A DNA stretch of 12,001 nucleotides, from the NCBI GenBank assembly GCA_021815535.1, contig JAKAGL010000046.1, positions 1 to 12,001 of the forward strand, read 5' to 3'. Source of the DNA: a bacterium. GTDB taxonomy: Bacteria; Nitrospinota_A; UBA7883; JACRGQ01. Position numbers and translations under genes: made by a program. The notes below the pieces were generated by a model that did no database searches, was not told where the DNA came from, and worked only from the letters and a program-made list of their open reading frames with translations. Below, in pieces: positions 1-6,827 of this stretch. The stretch's first letter is position 1, and each line of letters begins with the position of its first letter.

Positions 1-1306
1 TCCGATCTACCAGCACCGAACCCGGTTTTGCCCGCTTCGGCTTCTTCAAATATTTTACATACGTGTAAATCACCGTTCCCTTGCCATCTTTGGCGCGGGA
101 CGAATACTTCACCGCCAGCCGTGCCGCCTCCTCGATGGTGCTACGCGGCACATCCGCTCCCCTCTTCACACGCACCAGCACATGACTGCCGGGGAAATCG
201 CGGATGTGAAACCAGAGGTCATTCCCCTTGCCCATTTTCACCAACTCATCATTTTGCCTGTCGTTTCGCCCCACAAACATGTCGTAGCCGTCTGTGCTGA
301 CGAACTTCCTGAAAACCGCTCCCTCGCTATCTTTCGGGACGGGCTTTTCCTTTTTTGTTATTCTTTCTGCTGATACCTCGGAATCTTTCAGCGTTTGTGC
401 GGACTGTGCCGCCGCAACCCTCTCCTCCAAAATAGCCTGCCGTCCGCGCGCGGTGGAAATCGCTTTTTCCAGCTTTGCCATGCCGGTGACATACTTTTTA
501 TATTTCTTGTAAAGCGTTCCCACGTTCTCTTCTGGTGAAAGCTCCGGGGATAAGGGAATTGTCATCGACTCGCCGGTTGCCGGATCGGTAAGCGATACCG
601 AGGAAAGCCCCCGCTTCAACTGGTGATAATAAGTGCGGCAAAGATCGCCATAACCTTTGTATGCCGCAAACCCCTGCAACTTCGAGCGGTCACGCTCTAA
701 AGCGCCGATGAGGCTTCTGATTTTTTTCATCTCGGCGTTCGCGGCGGAGATAACTGCGCGCCGCTCTTTTTCCAACCGCCCAGCTTTTTCCAGAGTGGCA
801 TAACGAGCTTCTATGGCGGCGCAGAGTGAGCCTTCGGCCAACACCGGTTCTTCTTTCAAACCGGCGGGTGGCGGCGGTGAAAAAACCTCGCCGGGACGCG
901 GCGCATCATCAAACCCAGAATTCCCTACAACAGTCCCCTCACCGCTGCTCAGCAAGAACCCTTTCTGCCCGAAGAGACGCACCCATAATTGATGTTGCCC
1001 GATCAGCAACGCAAAAAGCCGCTCTCCTTTTTCTTTGGCAAAGCCGAAAAACCGTTCGCCGGAAAGATGCTTGCGAAGCTGTTGCGCAAATGGCGAAGGG
1101 GTTTCATCCATTTTTTCGTGAACATCGGTCATGTGTATGCGCCCCAGACCGTGCCCCGTGCAGATAAAAAGACGCCGCTTCGATTCCTGAAACGATAAAA
1201 CCAAAGATGCCGCATCCGGCTGATATATTTTCTTTATGCGCCAGCCGCCCGCTTCGCCAAGAATTTCGCCGAGAAGCCCAGTCAGTTCAGCACTGCTTAC
1301 CGTCAT
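1..1306 (-). CDS. rqcH: RqcH/NFACT-family ribosome quality control protein, 3' end missing
   Basis: The reverse strand reads open from the ATG at 1306 to the window edge (435 codons, no stop). The N-terminal region carries the NFACT-N signature (GWRIKKIYQPD near residue 20, then a LRKHLSGERF segment). A charged coiled-coil middle follows, with the family phrase PLSPELSPEENV. The NFACT-R (DUF814) domain comes last, with VGRNDKQND, DLWFHIRDFPGSHVLV and KPKRAKPGSVLV. RqcH binds obstructed 50S subunits with peptidyl-tRNA and directs alanine tailing of stalled nascent chains. The family is about 550-580 residues, so roughly 100 or more C-terminal residues are probably missing. The start is chosen for a TAGGA-like ribosome site just upstream; another ATG seven bases upstream is out of frame. 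At the usual Asp-Arg tRNA-contact position the sequence seems to read Glu-Arg (KGERLF), but that alignment is by eye. The gene is divergent from the methionine operon. Family assignment is firm; the RqcH role is inferred from the family. Confidence 0.9.
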   Translation of the reverse strand, partial: MTVSSAELTGLLGEILGEAGGWRIKKIYQPDAASLVLSFQESKRRLFICTGHGLGRIHMTDVHEKMDETPSPFAQQLRKHLSGERFFGFAKEKGERLFALLIGQHQLWVRLFGQKGFLLSSGEGTVVGNSGFDDAPRPGEVFSPPPPAGLKEEPVLAEGSLCAAIEARYATLEKAGRLEKERRAVISAANAEMKKIRSLIGALERDRSKLQGFAAYKGYGDLCRTYYHQLKRGLSSVSLTDPATGESMTIPLSPELSPEENVGTLYKKYKKYVTGMAKLEKAISTARGRQAILEERVAAAQSAQTLKDSEVSAERITKKEKPVPKDSEGAVFRKFVSTDGYDMFVGRNDRQNDELVKMGKGNDLWFHIRDFPGSHVLVRVKRGADVPRSTIEEAARLAVKYSSRAKDGKGTVIYTYVKYLKKPKRAKPGSVLVDR

Positions 1307-1327
1307 GCGCCATATCCTACCCCAAAT

Positions 1328-1358
1328 ATTCTATTAGGGCGGAATTACAACAGTTCAA
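1328..1358 (-). promoter_or_regulatory. weak candidate promoter for rqcH
   Basis: On the reverse strand TTGAAC (1358-1353) precedes either TAATAG (1336-1331, spacer 16) or TAGAAT (1333-1328, spacer 19). It lies 20-30 bases upstream of the rqcH ATG. The match is mediocre and rests on motif likeness alone. Confidence 0.25.
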
Positions 1359-1377
1359 TATATAAGGCGTTAATCAT

Positions 1378-1402
1378 ATACTTGACTAAATTACTAGGAT
1401 TT
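1378..1402 (+). promoter_or_regulatory. IscR/Rrf2-type operator candidate over the metY promoter
   Basis: The left 15 bases (ATACTTGACTAAATT) fit the type 1 IscR consensus ATASYYGACTRWWWY at every position. The right half (ACTAGGATTT) matches the expected AGTCRRSTAT only in part. The core ACTAAATTACT is an inverted repeat with one mismatch. Rrf2-family repressors such as IscR and CymR control iron-sulfur and cysteine genes, so the site fits the operon downstream. It covers the -35 box and most of the spacer, where a bound repressor would block RNA polymerase. The consensus is recalled from the enterobacterial protein; no Rrf2 regulator gene is in the window. Confidence 0.4.
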
Positions 1403-1410
1403 GATATCTT
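1382..1410 (+). promoter_or_regulatory. sigma-70 promoter of the metY-cysK-metX-metW operon
   Basis: TTGACT (1382-1387), a 17-base spacer and TATCTT (1405-1410) form a good vegetative promoter. The predicted start near 1417 gives a leader of about 130 nt before metY, containing a short peptide frame with its own strong ribosome site. No SAM riboswitch, T-box or intrinsic terminator was recognised in the leader. Confidence 0.65.
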
Positions 1411-1444
1411 CTTATCCAATTGGAACTTTCTGGGAGGAACGTCA

Positions 1445-1480
1445 ATGAGCTGTTGTCCGGGACCTACTGCCACCATATAA
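1445..1480 (+). CDS. leader peptide with Cys-Cys (MSCCPGPTATI), putative attenuator
   Basis: This 11-codon frame, ATG to TAA, has a near-ideal ribosome site (GGGAGGA at 1432-1438, six bases before the ATG), stronger than that of metY. It encodes MSCCPGPTATI, with tandem TGT cysteine codons at positions 3-4 followed by Pro-Gly-Pro. It lies inside the predicted leader of an operon that makes cysteine and homocysteine. Short upstream frames rich in cysteine codons are known to act as cysteine-responsive attenuators in mycobacteria; by analogy, ribosomes slowed at the Cys codons or at Pro-Gly-Pro would signal low cysteine. No terminator hairpin with a U-tract follows, so any control would act through translation coupling or Rho. 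That the frame is translated is a good inference; the regulatory role is a hypothesis. Confidence 0.5.
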   Translation: MSCCPGPTATI

Positions 1481-1547
1481 ACTGAATCGGCGAATTCAAT
1501 TAATGTTCTCGCCATGAATGAAACATCCCAAACATAAGGGGCAATCC

Positions 1548-2846
1548 ATGAGTAAAATCGATAGCAGGCTAAAACCAGAATCTCTGGCGTTGCACGGCGG
1601 ACAGGAACCCGATCCGACGACCGGATCGCGCGCAGTGCCGATTTATCAAACCACCTCTTACCAATTCCGCGATTCAGATCATGCCGCAAACCTTTTCGCG
1701 TTAAAGGAATTCGGCAACATCTACACGCGCCTGATGAATCCCACTACCGATGTTCTGGAAAAACGGATGGCGGCTCTGGACGGCGGCGCGGCGGCACTTG
1801 GCGTTTCCAGCGGTCAAAGCGCCATCACCTACTCCATCCTGAATATCGCCCAAGCGGGCGACGAGGTCGTAAGCGCCGACAACCTTTACGGCGGCACCTA
1901 TACCCTGTTTCACTACACGCTGCCGCGCCTGGGCGTGAAGGTACGCTTTGTGAAAAGCAACGATCTAAATGGTTTCAAAAAAGCGATAAACGAGAAAACT
2001 AAGGCGATCTATATAGAGTCCCTCGGCAATCCAAAGCTGGACGTGCCGGATTTCGCGGCGGTATCAAAGCTGGCGCACGACAACGGCTTGCCGCTCATCG
2101 TGGATAACACCGTTACTCCGTATCTCTTCCGCCCCATCGATCACGGAGCGGATATTGTCGTTTACAGCGCCACCAAATTCATCGGCGGCCACGGCACCTC
2201 TATCGGCGGCCTGGTGGTGGATAGCGGCAAGTTCGATTGGACCAACGGCAAGTTCCCGCTCATCAACGGTCCCGAGCCGAGTTATCACGGCATCAACTTC
2301 GTCGAGGCGCTCAAGCCGATTGGAAACATCGCCTATATCATCAAAATGCGGGTCGGCATGCTGCGCGATGTTGGCGCGGCTATGAGTCCGTTCAACGCAT
2401 TCCTCTTTTTGCAGGGACTTGAAACCCTCCATCTGCGCATGCCGCGCCACAGCGAGAATGCACTGGCGGCAGCCCAGCACCTCGCCAAACATCCTTCGGT
2501 GGAATGGGTAAATTACCCCGGCCTGGCCACCAGCCCCGAAAACGCCCGCGCAAAAAAGTATTTTCCCAACGGCGCGGGAGCAATCCTCACCTTCGGCATC
2601 AAAGGAGGCCTCGCCGCCGGACGGAAGTTTGTCGATTCGCTGGAACTCATTTCTCACCTCGCCAATATCGGCGATGCGAAGAGCCTGGCGATCCAGCCCG
2701 CCACAACAACCCACCAGCAGTTGAACCCCGAAGAACAAAAAGCCACAGGAGTTACGCCGGAAATGGTCCGTCTCTCAATCGGCATTGAGCATATAGACGA
2801 CATCCTGGCCGATATGGATCAGGCGCTGGCAAAAGCGAAGGCATGA
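1548..2846 (+). CDS. metY: O-acetylhomoserine sulfhydrylase (MetY)
   Basis: This 432-residue PLP enzyme of the Cys/Met metabolism family would make homocysteine directly from O-acetylhomoserine and sulfide. N-terminal ALHGGQ, then TTSYQF, NIYTRLMNPT, SSGQSA (near residue 90) and NLYGGTY are standard. The internal-aldimine lysine is Lys210 in VYSATKFIGGHG, and the C-terminal RLSIGIEHIDDI closes the fold. The length matches MetY (about 430) rather than cystathionine gamma-synthase (about 380-400). The ATG at 1548 is preferred over an in-frame ATG at 1518 because AAGGGG lies six bases before it and homology starts there. It is first in an operon with cysteine synthase, metX and metW; MetX supplies its substrate. 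Expression is probably set by the promoter at 1382 and the Cys-Cys leader peptide. A related O-succinylhomoserine activity cannot be excluded from sequence alone. Confidence 0.93.
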   Translation: MSKIDSRLKPESLALHGGQEPDPTTGSRAVPIYQTTSYQFRDSDHAANLFALKEFGNIYTRLMNPTTDVLEKRMAALDGGAAALGVSSGQSAITYSILNIAQAGDEVVSADNLYGGTYTLFHYTLPRLGVKVRFVKSNDLNGFKKAINEKTKAIYIESLGNPKLDVPDFAAVSKLAHDNGLPLIVDNTVTPYLFRPIDHGADIVVYSATKFIGGHGTSIGGLVVDSGKFDWTNGKFPLINGPEPSYHGINFVEALKPIGNIAYIIKMRVGMLRDVGAAMSPFNAFLFLQGLETLHLRMPRHSENALAAAQHLAKHPSVEWVNYPGLATSPENARAKKYFPNGAGAILTFGIKGGLAAGRKFVDSLELISHLANIGDAKSLAIQPATTTHQQLNPEEQKATGVTPEMVRLSIGIEHIDDILADMDQALAKAKA

Positions 2847-2856
2847 GAAACACGCT

Positions 2857-3792
2857 ATGGCCAACATCTACGATAACGTCACTCAAACGATAGGCCGCAC
2901 CCCGCTGGTGCGGATAACGCGTATGGCCGCAGGCTTTCCCGCGAACATCGTGGTGAAGCTGGAAAGCTTTAACCCGCTTTCCAGCGTTAAAGACCGCATC
3001 GGCACGGCCATGATAGAGGCCGCCGAACGCGATGGAAAACTAAAACCGGGATCGGTGATTGTGGAACCGACCAGCGGCAATACCGGCATTGCTCTGGCCT
3101 TTGTAGCGGCGGCGAAAGGGTACCGGCTGGTGCTCACGATGCCGGAAACCATGAGCCTGGAACGGCGCCATCTCATGAAAATTTTTGGGGCGGAACTGGT
3201 CCTCACTCCCGGCGCTGAGGGGATGAGAGGGGCGATCAGTAAAGCCGACGAGTTGGCCGCTGAACTTCCCAACGCGGTGTTGTTACAGCAGTTCAAGAAC
3301 CCCGCCAACCCGCAAATACACCGCACCACCACCGCAGAGGAAATCTGGAACGATACGGATGGAAAAGCGGACATCCTCGTTTCCGGCGTTGGCACCGGCG
3401 GCACCATCACCGGTATAGCCGAGGTCATAAAAAAACGTAAACCGTCGTTCAAAGCGATCGCGGTGGAGCCTGAAACTTCTCCCGTCCTCTCCGGCGGAGC
3501 GGCAGGGCCGCACAAAATTCAGGGTATCGGCGCCGGTTTTGTGCCGGACACGTTGAATACAAAGATCATTGATGAAATCATCAAAGTGAAAGACGAAGTT
3601 GCCGGTGAAACGGCCCGTGTGCTCGCCCGCGAGGAAGGCATCCTTGCCGGGATCTCTGGCGGCGCGGCGCTTTGGGCCGCCTTGGAAGTTGCAAAACGCC
3701 CGGAAAACAAGGGCAAGCTTATCGTCGCGGTGTTACCGGATACCGGTGAACGCTACCTAAGCACATGGCTTTTCAAAGACGATGTTCTGTAG
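2857..3792 (+). CDS. cysK: cysteine synthase (O-acetylserine sulfhydrylase)
   Basis: The 311-residue product is a fold-type II PLP enzyme that joins sulfide to O-acetylserine to make cysteine. The PLP lysine is Lys45 in NPLSSVKDR. The substrate loop TSGNTG (about 71-76), the phosphate-binding GVGTGGTITG and the late GISGGAA are all intact. GRTPLV near the N terminus is typical, and the length equals that of CysK/CysM. It starts 10 bases after metY, with only a weak ribosome site, which suggests coupling to metY translation. Sulfhydrylases for both serine and homoserine are thus made from one transcript, so the operon looks like a general sulfide-fixation unit. CysK and CysM are not separable here; the IQGIGAGFVP segment favours CysK. 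No regulatory CBS domain is present. Confidence 0.93.
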   Translation: MANIYDNVTQTIGRTPLVRITRMAAGFPANIVVKLESFNPLSSVKDRIGTAMIEAAERDGKLKPGSVIVEPTSGNTGIALAFVAAAKGYRLVLTMPETMSLERRHLMKIFGAELVLTPGAEGMRGAISKADELAAELPNAVLLQQFKNPANPQIHRTTTAEEIWNDTDGKADILVSGVGTGGTITGIAEVIKKRKPSFKAIAVEPETSPVLSGGAAGPHKIQGIGAGFVPDTLNTKIIDEIIKVKDEVAGETARVLAREEGILAGISGGAALWAALEVAKRPENKGKLIVAVLPDTGERYLSTWLFKDDVL

Positions 3793-3806
3793 GCATCACC
3801 ACCGCA

Positions 3807-4988
3807 ATGTATTCACAGGCAACACAGGTCATTATTTACACAGGCGCCATCACCGGCGCCGCAGGTAAAGTAGGACATTTTAACTTCGCCTTTCCACCCG
3901 ATTTGATGCCGCTTGAATCAGGTGAGAAGCTGGGGCCGATATCCATCGCGTTTGAAACCTATGGCGAATTAAACGCGGCCAAATCGAACGCCATCCTCGT
4001 TTGCCACGGCTTTTCTGGTGACAGCCACGCCGCAGGCTCTAAAGAAGGGGATAAGGGTCCCGGTTGGTGGGATGGCATGATTGGCCCAGGCCGCGCGTTC
4101 GACACGGACAAGTATTACGTCATCGCTTCAAACTGCATCGGCAGTTGCATGGGGAGCACCGGCCCCGCAAGCATCAACCCAAAGACCGGAAAACCGCTTG
4201 GGCTTGATTTTCCGCTTATCACCATTCGTGACATGGTGGAAGCGCAACGCCACCTCATCGACGCGCTTGGCATCGGCAAGCTGCTGTCGGTATCGGGCGG
4301 CAGCATGGGAGGGATGCAGGCGCTGCAATGGCTGGCGGCATACCCGGAACGCGTCCGCTCAATTATTCCCATTGCTACGGCGGCCAAACATTCGCCGCAG
4401 CAGATCGCCTTCAACGAAGTGGAACGGCAAGCCATCATGGCCGACCCCGCTTGGAAGAACGGCGCATACTACGGCGGCCCCCTGCCCGAAAGCGGCCTCG
4501 GCCTCGCCCGCGCCATCGGGCACATTACTTTTATGAGCGATAAATCAATGGATGCGAAATTCGGCCGCGACCTGAAATCGGACAAAGAACCGTTCAAGTT
4601 CACCCCCGAGTTCCAGGTGGAAGGTTATCTCCGTTACCGCGGCAATGAATTTGTCAAACGGTTCGATGCCAACAGTTACCTTTACCTCACCAAAGCCATG
4701 GACTTTTTCGACCTGTCCGGCGAAAAGCCGTTGCATGAAGTTTTCCGTGGATGCGGCGCCCGCGTCCTGCTTGTTTCATATACGTCGGACTGGCTGTACC
4801 CTTCGTACCACTCGCAAACCATTGCCCGCGCCATGAAAGCGGCCGGTGTTGATGTCACGTACATCGAAGTGGAATCCGATTACGGGCATGACGCCTTTCT
4901 GGTGGAATTCGCCGAGCTGACCCGCCTCATCAAGCCGTTTCTGGAAAGAACCCACACCAACCCGCTTGAGGCGGCCAATGCCCGCTAA
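3807..4988 (+). CDS. metX: homoserine O-acetyltransferase (MetX)
   Basis: This 393-residue alpha/beta hydrolase-fold acyltransferase activates homoserine, the first committed step to methionine. The nucleophile elbow GGSMGGMQ places the catalytic Ser at residue 166, with Asp328 in the TSDWLYPSYHS motif and His361 in YGHDAFLVE completing the triad. HGFSGDSHAAG near residue 70 and GSTGPASINP are family hallmarks. The start is uncertain. An in-frame ATG at 3765 overlaps cysK, whereas the ATG at 3807 gives the usual MetX length and lies 14 bases after the cysK stop; neither has a strong ribosome site. The adjacent metY fits acetyl rather than succinyl transfer, but MetX members exist with either specificity and the deciding residues were not checked. 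The gene ends overlapping metW by 11 bases. Confidence 0.93.
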   Translation: MYSQATQVIIYTGAITGAAGKVGHFNFAFPPDLMPLESGEKLGPISIAFETYGELNAAKSNAILVCHGFSGDSHAAGSKEGDKGPGWWDGMIGPGRAFDTDKYYVIASNCIGSCMGSTGPASINPKTGKPLGLDFPLITIRDMVEAQRHLIDALGIGKLLSVSGGSMGGMQALQWLAAYPERVRSIIPIATAAKHSPQQIAFNEVERQAIMADPAWKNGAYYGGPLPESGLGLARAIGHITFMSDKSMDAKFGRDLKSDKEPFKFTPEFQVEGYLRYRGNEFVKRFDANSYLYLTKAMDFFDLSGEKPLHEVFRGCGARVLLVSYTSDWLYPSYHSQTIARAMKAAGVDVTYIEVESDYGHDAFLVEFAELTRLIKPFLERTHTNPLEAANAR

Positions 4989-5583
4989 CGACGAACTGCA
5001 ACAGGAATTCGAGGCTGAAGCGATCGCCTCGATGGTGCGGGAAGGAACCACCCTCATAGAAGTTGGCTGCTGGGAGGGAGAGCTGCTGGAACTGCTGATA
5101 ACGAAAAAGAACTGCCGCGGCTATGGCATCGAGGAAAACCACGAAGGCATATACAAATGCGTGGAAAAAGGGCTTTCCGTGATGCATGACGCGCTGGAAA
5201 CCGGCCTTAAAGATTATCCCGATAAGGCGTTTGATTATGTGGTTCTGGACAAAAGTTTCGCGCGCGTCATTGTGCCGGACAACCTGATACGCGAAAGCCT
5301 GCGCGTGGGCAAGCAGGTGATCGTGAGTTTTTCGAACTTCGGCCACTGGCATGTGCGGACACAGGTGCTGTTCGGTGGCAAAACGCCGATCACCGAGTCG
5401 CTTCCCTACCAATGGTACAACACGCCGAACATCCACTTCGTAAGTGTGCTCGATTTTTTGGACTATTGCGAAAAGAACAAGCTGAAGGTGGAGAAAAAAG
5501 TCTTTGTATCCGGCCCCAAACAGGTGACGCTCCTTCCCAATCTCTTCGCCCAATCCGCCATTTTCCTCATCAGCCTTCCTTAA
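4978..5583 (+). CDS. metW: MetW, methyltransferase-like partner of MetX
   Basis: The 201-residue product has a SAM-methyltransferase-like fold with family phrases SFSNFGHWHVR, LPYQWYNTPNIHF and FDYVVLDKSF. MetW genes sit next to metX in many proteobacteria, and MetW is reported to support or activate MetX-type homoserine acyltransferases. The start ATG overlaps the last 11 bases of metX and has TGAGG six bases upstream, so translation is coupled. The SAM-binding motif I reads EVGCWEGELL, where other MetW proteins usually have LGCGDGxLL; Trp replaces the central Gly. This may mean weak or lost SAM binding and a structural role. It is the last gene of the operon: a gene on the opposite strand ends 18 bases downstream, and no intrinsic terminator was seen between them. 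Confidence 0.9.
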   Translation: MPANDELQQEFEAEAIASMVREGTTLIEVGCWEGELLELLITKKNCRGYGIEENHEGIYKCVEKGLSVMHDALETGLKDYPDKAFDYVVLDKSFARVIVPDNLIRESLRVGKQVIVSFSNFGHWHVRTQVLFGGKTPITESLPYQWYNTPNIHFVSVLDFLDYCEKNKLKVEKKVFVSGPKQVTLLPNLFAQSAIFLISLP

Positions 5584-5600
5584 GAGGCGGCGAGCCGTGA

Positions 5601-6827
5601 TCAGTGATGCGGGCGGGCGAGCTTGGTCATATCCCACATCGGGAGGAATATGGAGAGGGCGAGAAATAGCACGATGCCGCCAAGCAATATGATGAGCATT
5701 GGTTCGATGAGTGATGAAAGCAGACGTATCTTCCGTTCCGCCTCGCGTTCGAAATAGTCGGCCACTTTCGTCAACATCTCGTCCAGCGCACCGGAACTTT
5801 CCCCCGCCGCTATCATCTGCACCGCAATGGGTGGAACCACTTTATGCCGTGAAAGGGGGGCCGCCAATCCGCTCCCTTCGCGGACGCTTGCGGCAACTTC
5901 ATCGAATATCCCCACCAGGAAAGCATTTCCCGCCGTTCTTCCCGCCACCTCTATGGCCTGCAATACGGGAATGCCGGAGTGGATAAGATTCGCCAATGCC
6001 TGGCAAAATTGCCCCATTGTAAGCTTCAGGTAAATATCGCCGAGTACAGGCGCGCGTAGAATAAACGTATGCCAGCGGTAACGCCCCTCTTCCGTGCCAA
6101 GGTACCATCTGGATGCGAATGCCATGGCCGCAAGAATAACCGCAGCCGCGAGCCAGTAATGCTGAAATCCGTAACTGATCGCAATAAGAATACGCGTGGC
6201 AAGGGGCAATGCCAACTTAGCCTTTTCGAAAAATTCGATGAAATGGGGAACCACAAAAATCATCAACACGATCACCGCAGTGAATAGCGCCCCCGTAATG
6301 ATCTTGGGATAACGCATGACTTCCGCGATCTGCTTTTCAGCGGCGTCCTGCCGCTCCAGCAGCCTGGTAAGCCGGTTGAGCGATTGATCCAGCATGCCGG
6401 ACAGTTCGCCAGCCATAATCATATTCACGTATGTTTCTGAGAAAACCACCGGGTGTTGCGCCAAGGCCACATGAAGCGCCGCTCCGTCGGTTACGGTTCT
6501 GCCTACCTTTTCCAATACACGGCGGAAATTGCCGTTTCCCGCCTGCTCTGCGATTGAGGAAAGACAATCGACCAGCGGAATGCCGGCGCGGAAGAGTGTG
6601 TCCAACTGGCTGGTGAATAAAATCAATTCTTCCATCTTTACTTTATCGAATCGTTGCCGCAGGGCGGCGGGGGCCAAAAAGCCCCCTTCATGCTTTTCTT
6701 CGACCATGGAAGGAACAAGCCCCCGCCCAATAAGCTGGCGCGCGGCACCTTGCTTGCTATCGGCTTCTATATCGCCTGCCTGAGGGTCACCGCCGTGGCT
6801 TCGGGCTTTATAGGCGTAATGCGGCAT
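5601..6827 (-). CDS. gspF: type II secretion / type IV pilus inner-membrane platform protein (GspF/PilC family)
   Basis: This 408-residue inner-membrane protein starts with the family phrase YAYKARSHGG and has two T2SSF domains. The first (about 70-195) contains FTSQLDTLFRAGIPLVDCL and MIMAGELSG; the second (about 270-395) repeats the pattern with FCQALANLIHSGIPVLQAI and MIAAGESSG. Predicted membrane spans are near 176-200, 223-243 and 375-400, the last ending in LSIFLPMWDM as expected. GspF/PilC forms the membrane base that couples the cytoplasmic ATPase to pseudopilin or pilin assembly. The ATG overlaps the stop of the upstream ATPase gene by one base (TGATG), so the two are translationally coupled. 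No prepilin, secretin or peptidase gene is nearby, so secretion, pilus and DNA-uptake roles cannot be separated. Confidence 0.92.
   Translation of the reverse strand: MPHYAYKARSHGGDPQAGDIEADSKQGAARQLIGRGLVPSMVEEKHEGGFLAPAALRQRFDKVKMEELILFTSQLDTLFRAGIPLVDCLSSIAEQAGNGNFRRVLEKVGRTVTDGAALHVALAQHPVVFSETYVNMIMAGELSGMLDQSLNRLTRLLERQDAAEKQIAEVMRYPKIITGALFTAVIVLMIFVVPHFIEFFEKAKLALPLATRILIAISYGFQHYWLAAAVILAAMAFASRWYLGTEEGRYRWHTFILRAPVLGDIYLKLTMGQFCQALANLIHSGIPVLQAIEVAGRTAGNAFLVGIFDEVAASVREGSGLAAPLSRHKVVPPIAVQMIAAGESSGALDEMLTKVADYFEREAERKIRLLSSLIEPMLIILLGGIVLFLALSIFLPMWDMTKLARPHH

Noticed and set aside
1411..1547. SAM riboswitch or T-box in the metY leader
   Set aside because: The leader is short and none of the conserved cores or a terminator/antiterminator pair could be recognised.
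2064..2738. 224-codon reverse-strand open frame opposite metY
   Set aside because: Antisense to a well-supported PLP enzyme, with no recognisable protein features.
4930..5637. 235-codon reverse-strand open frame opposite metW
   Set aside because: It is a shadow of the metX/metW coding strand; the forward frames have clear MetX and MetW motifs.
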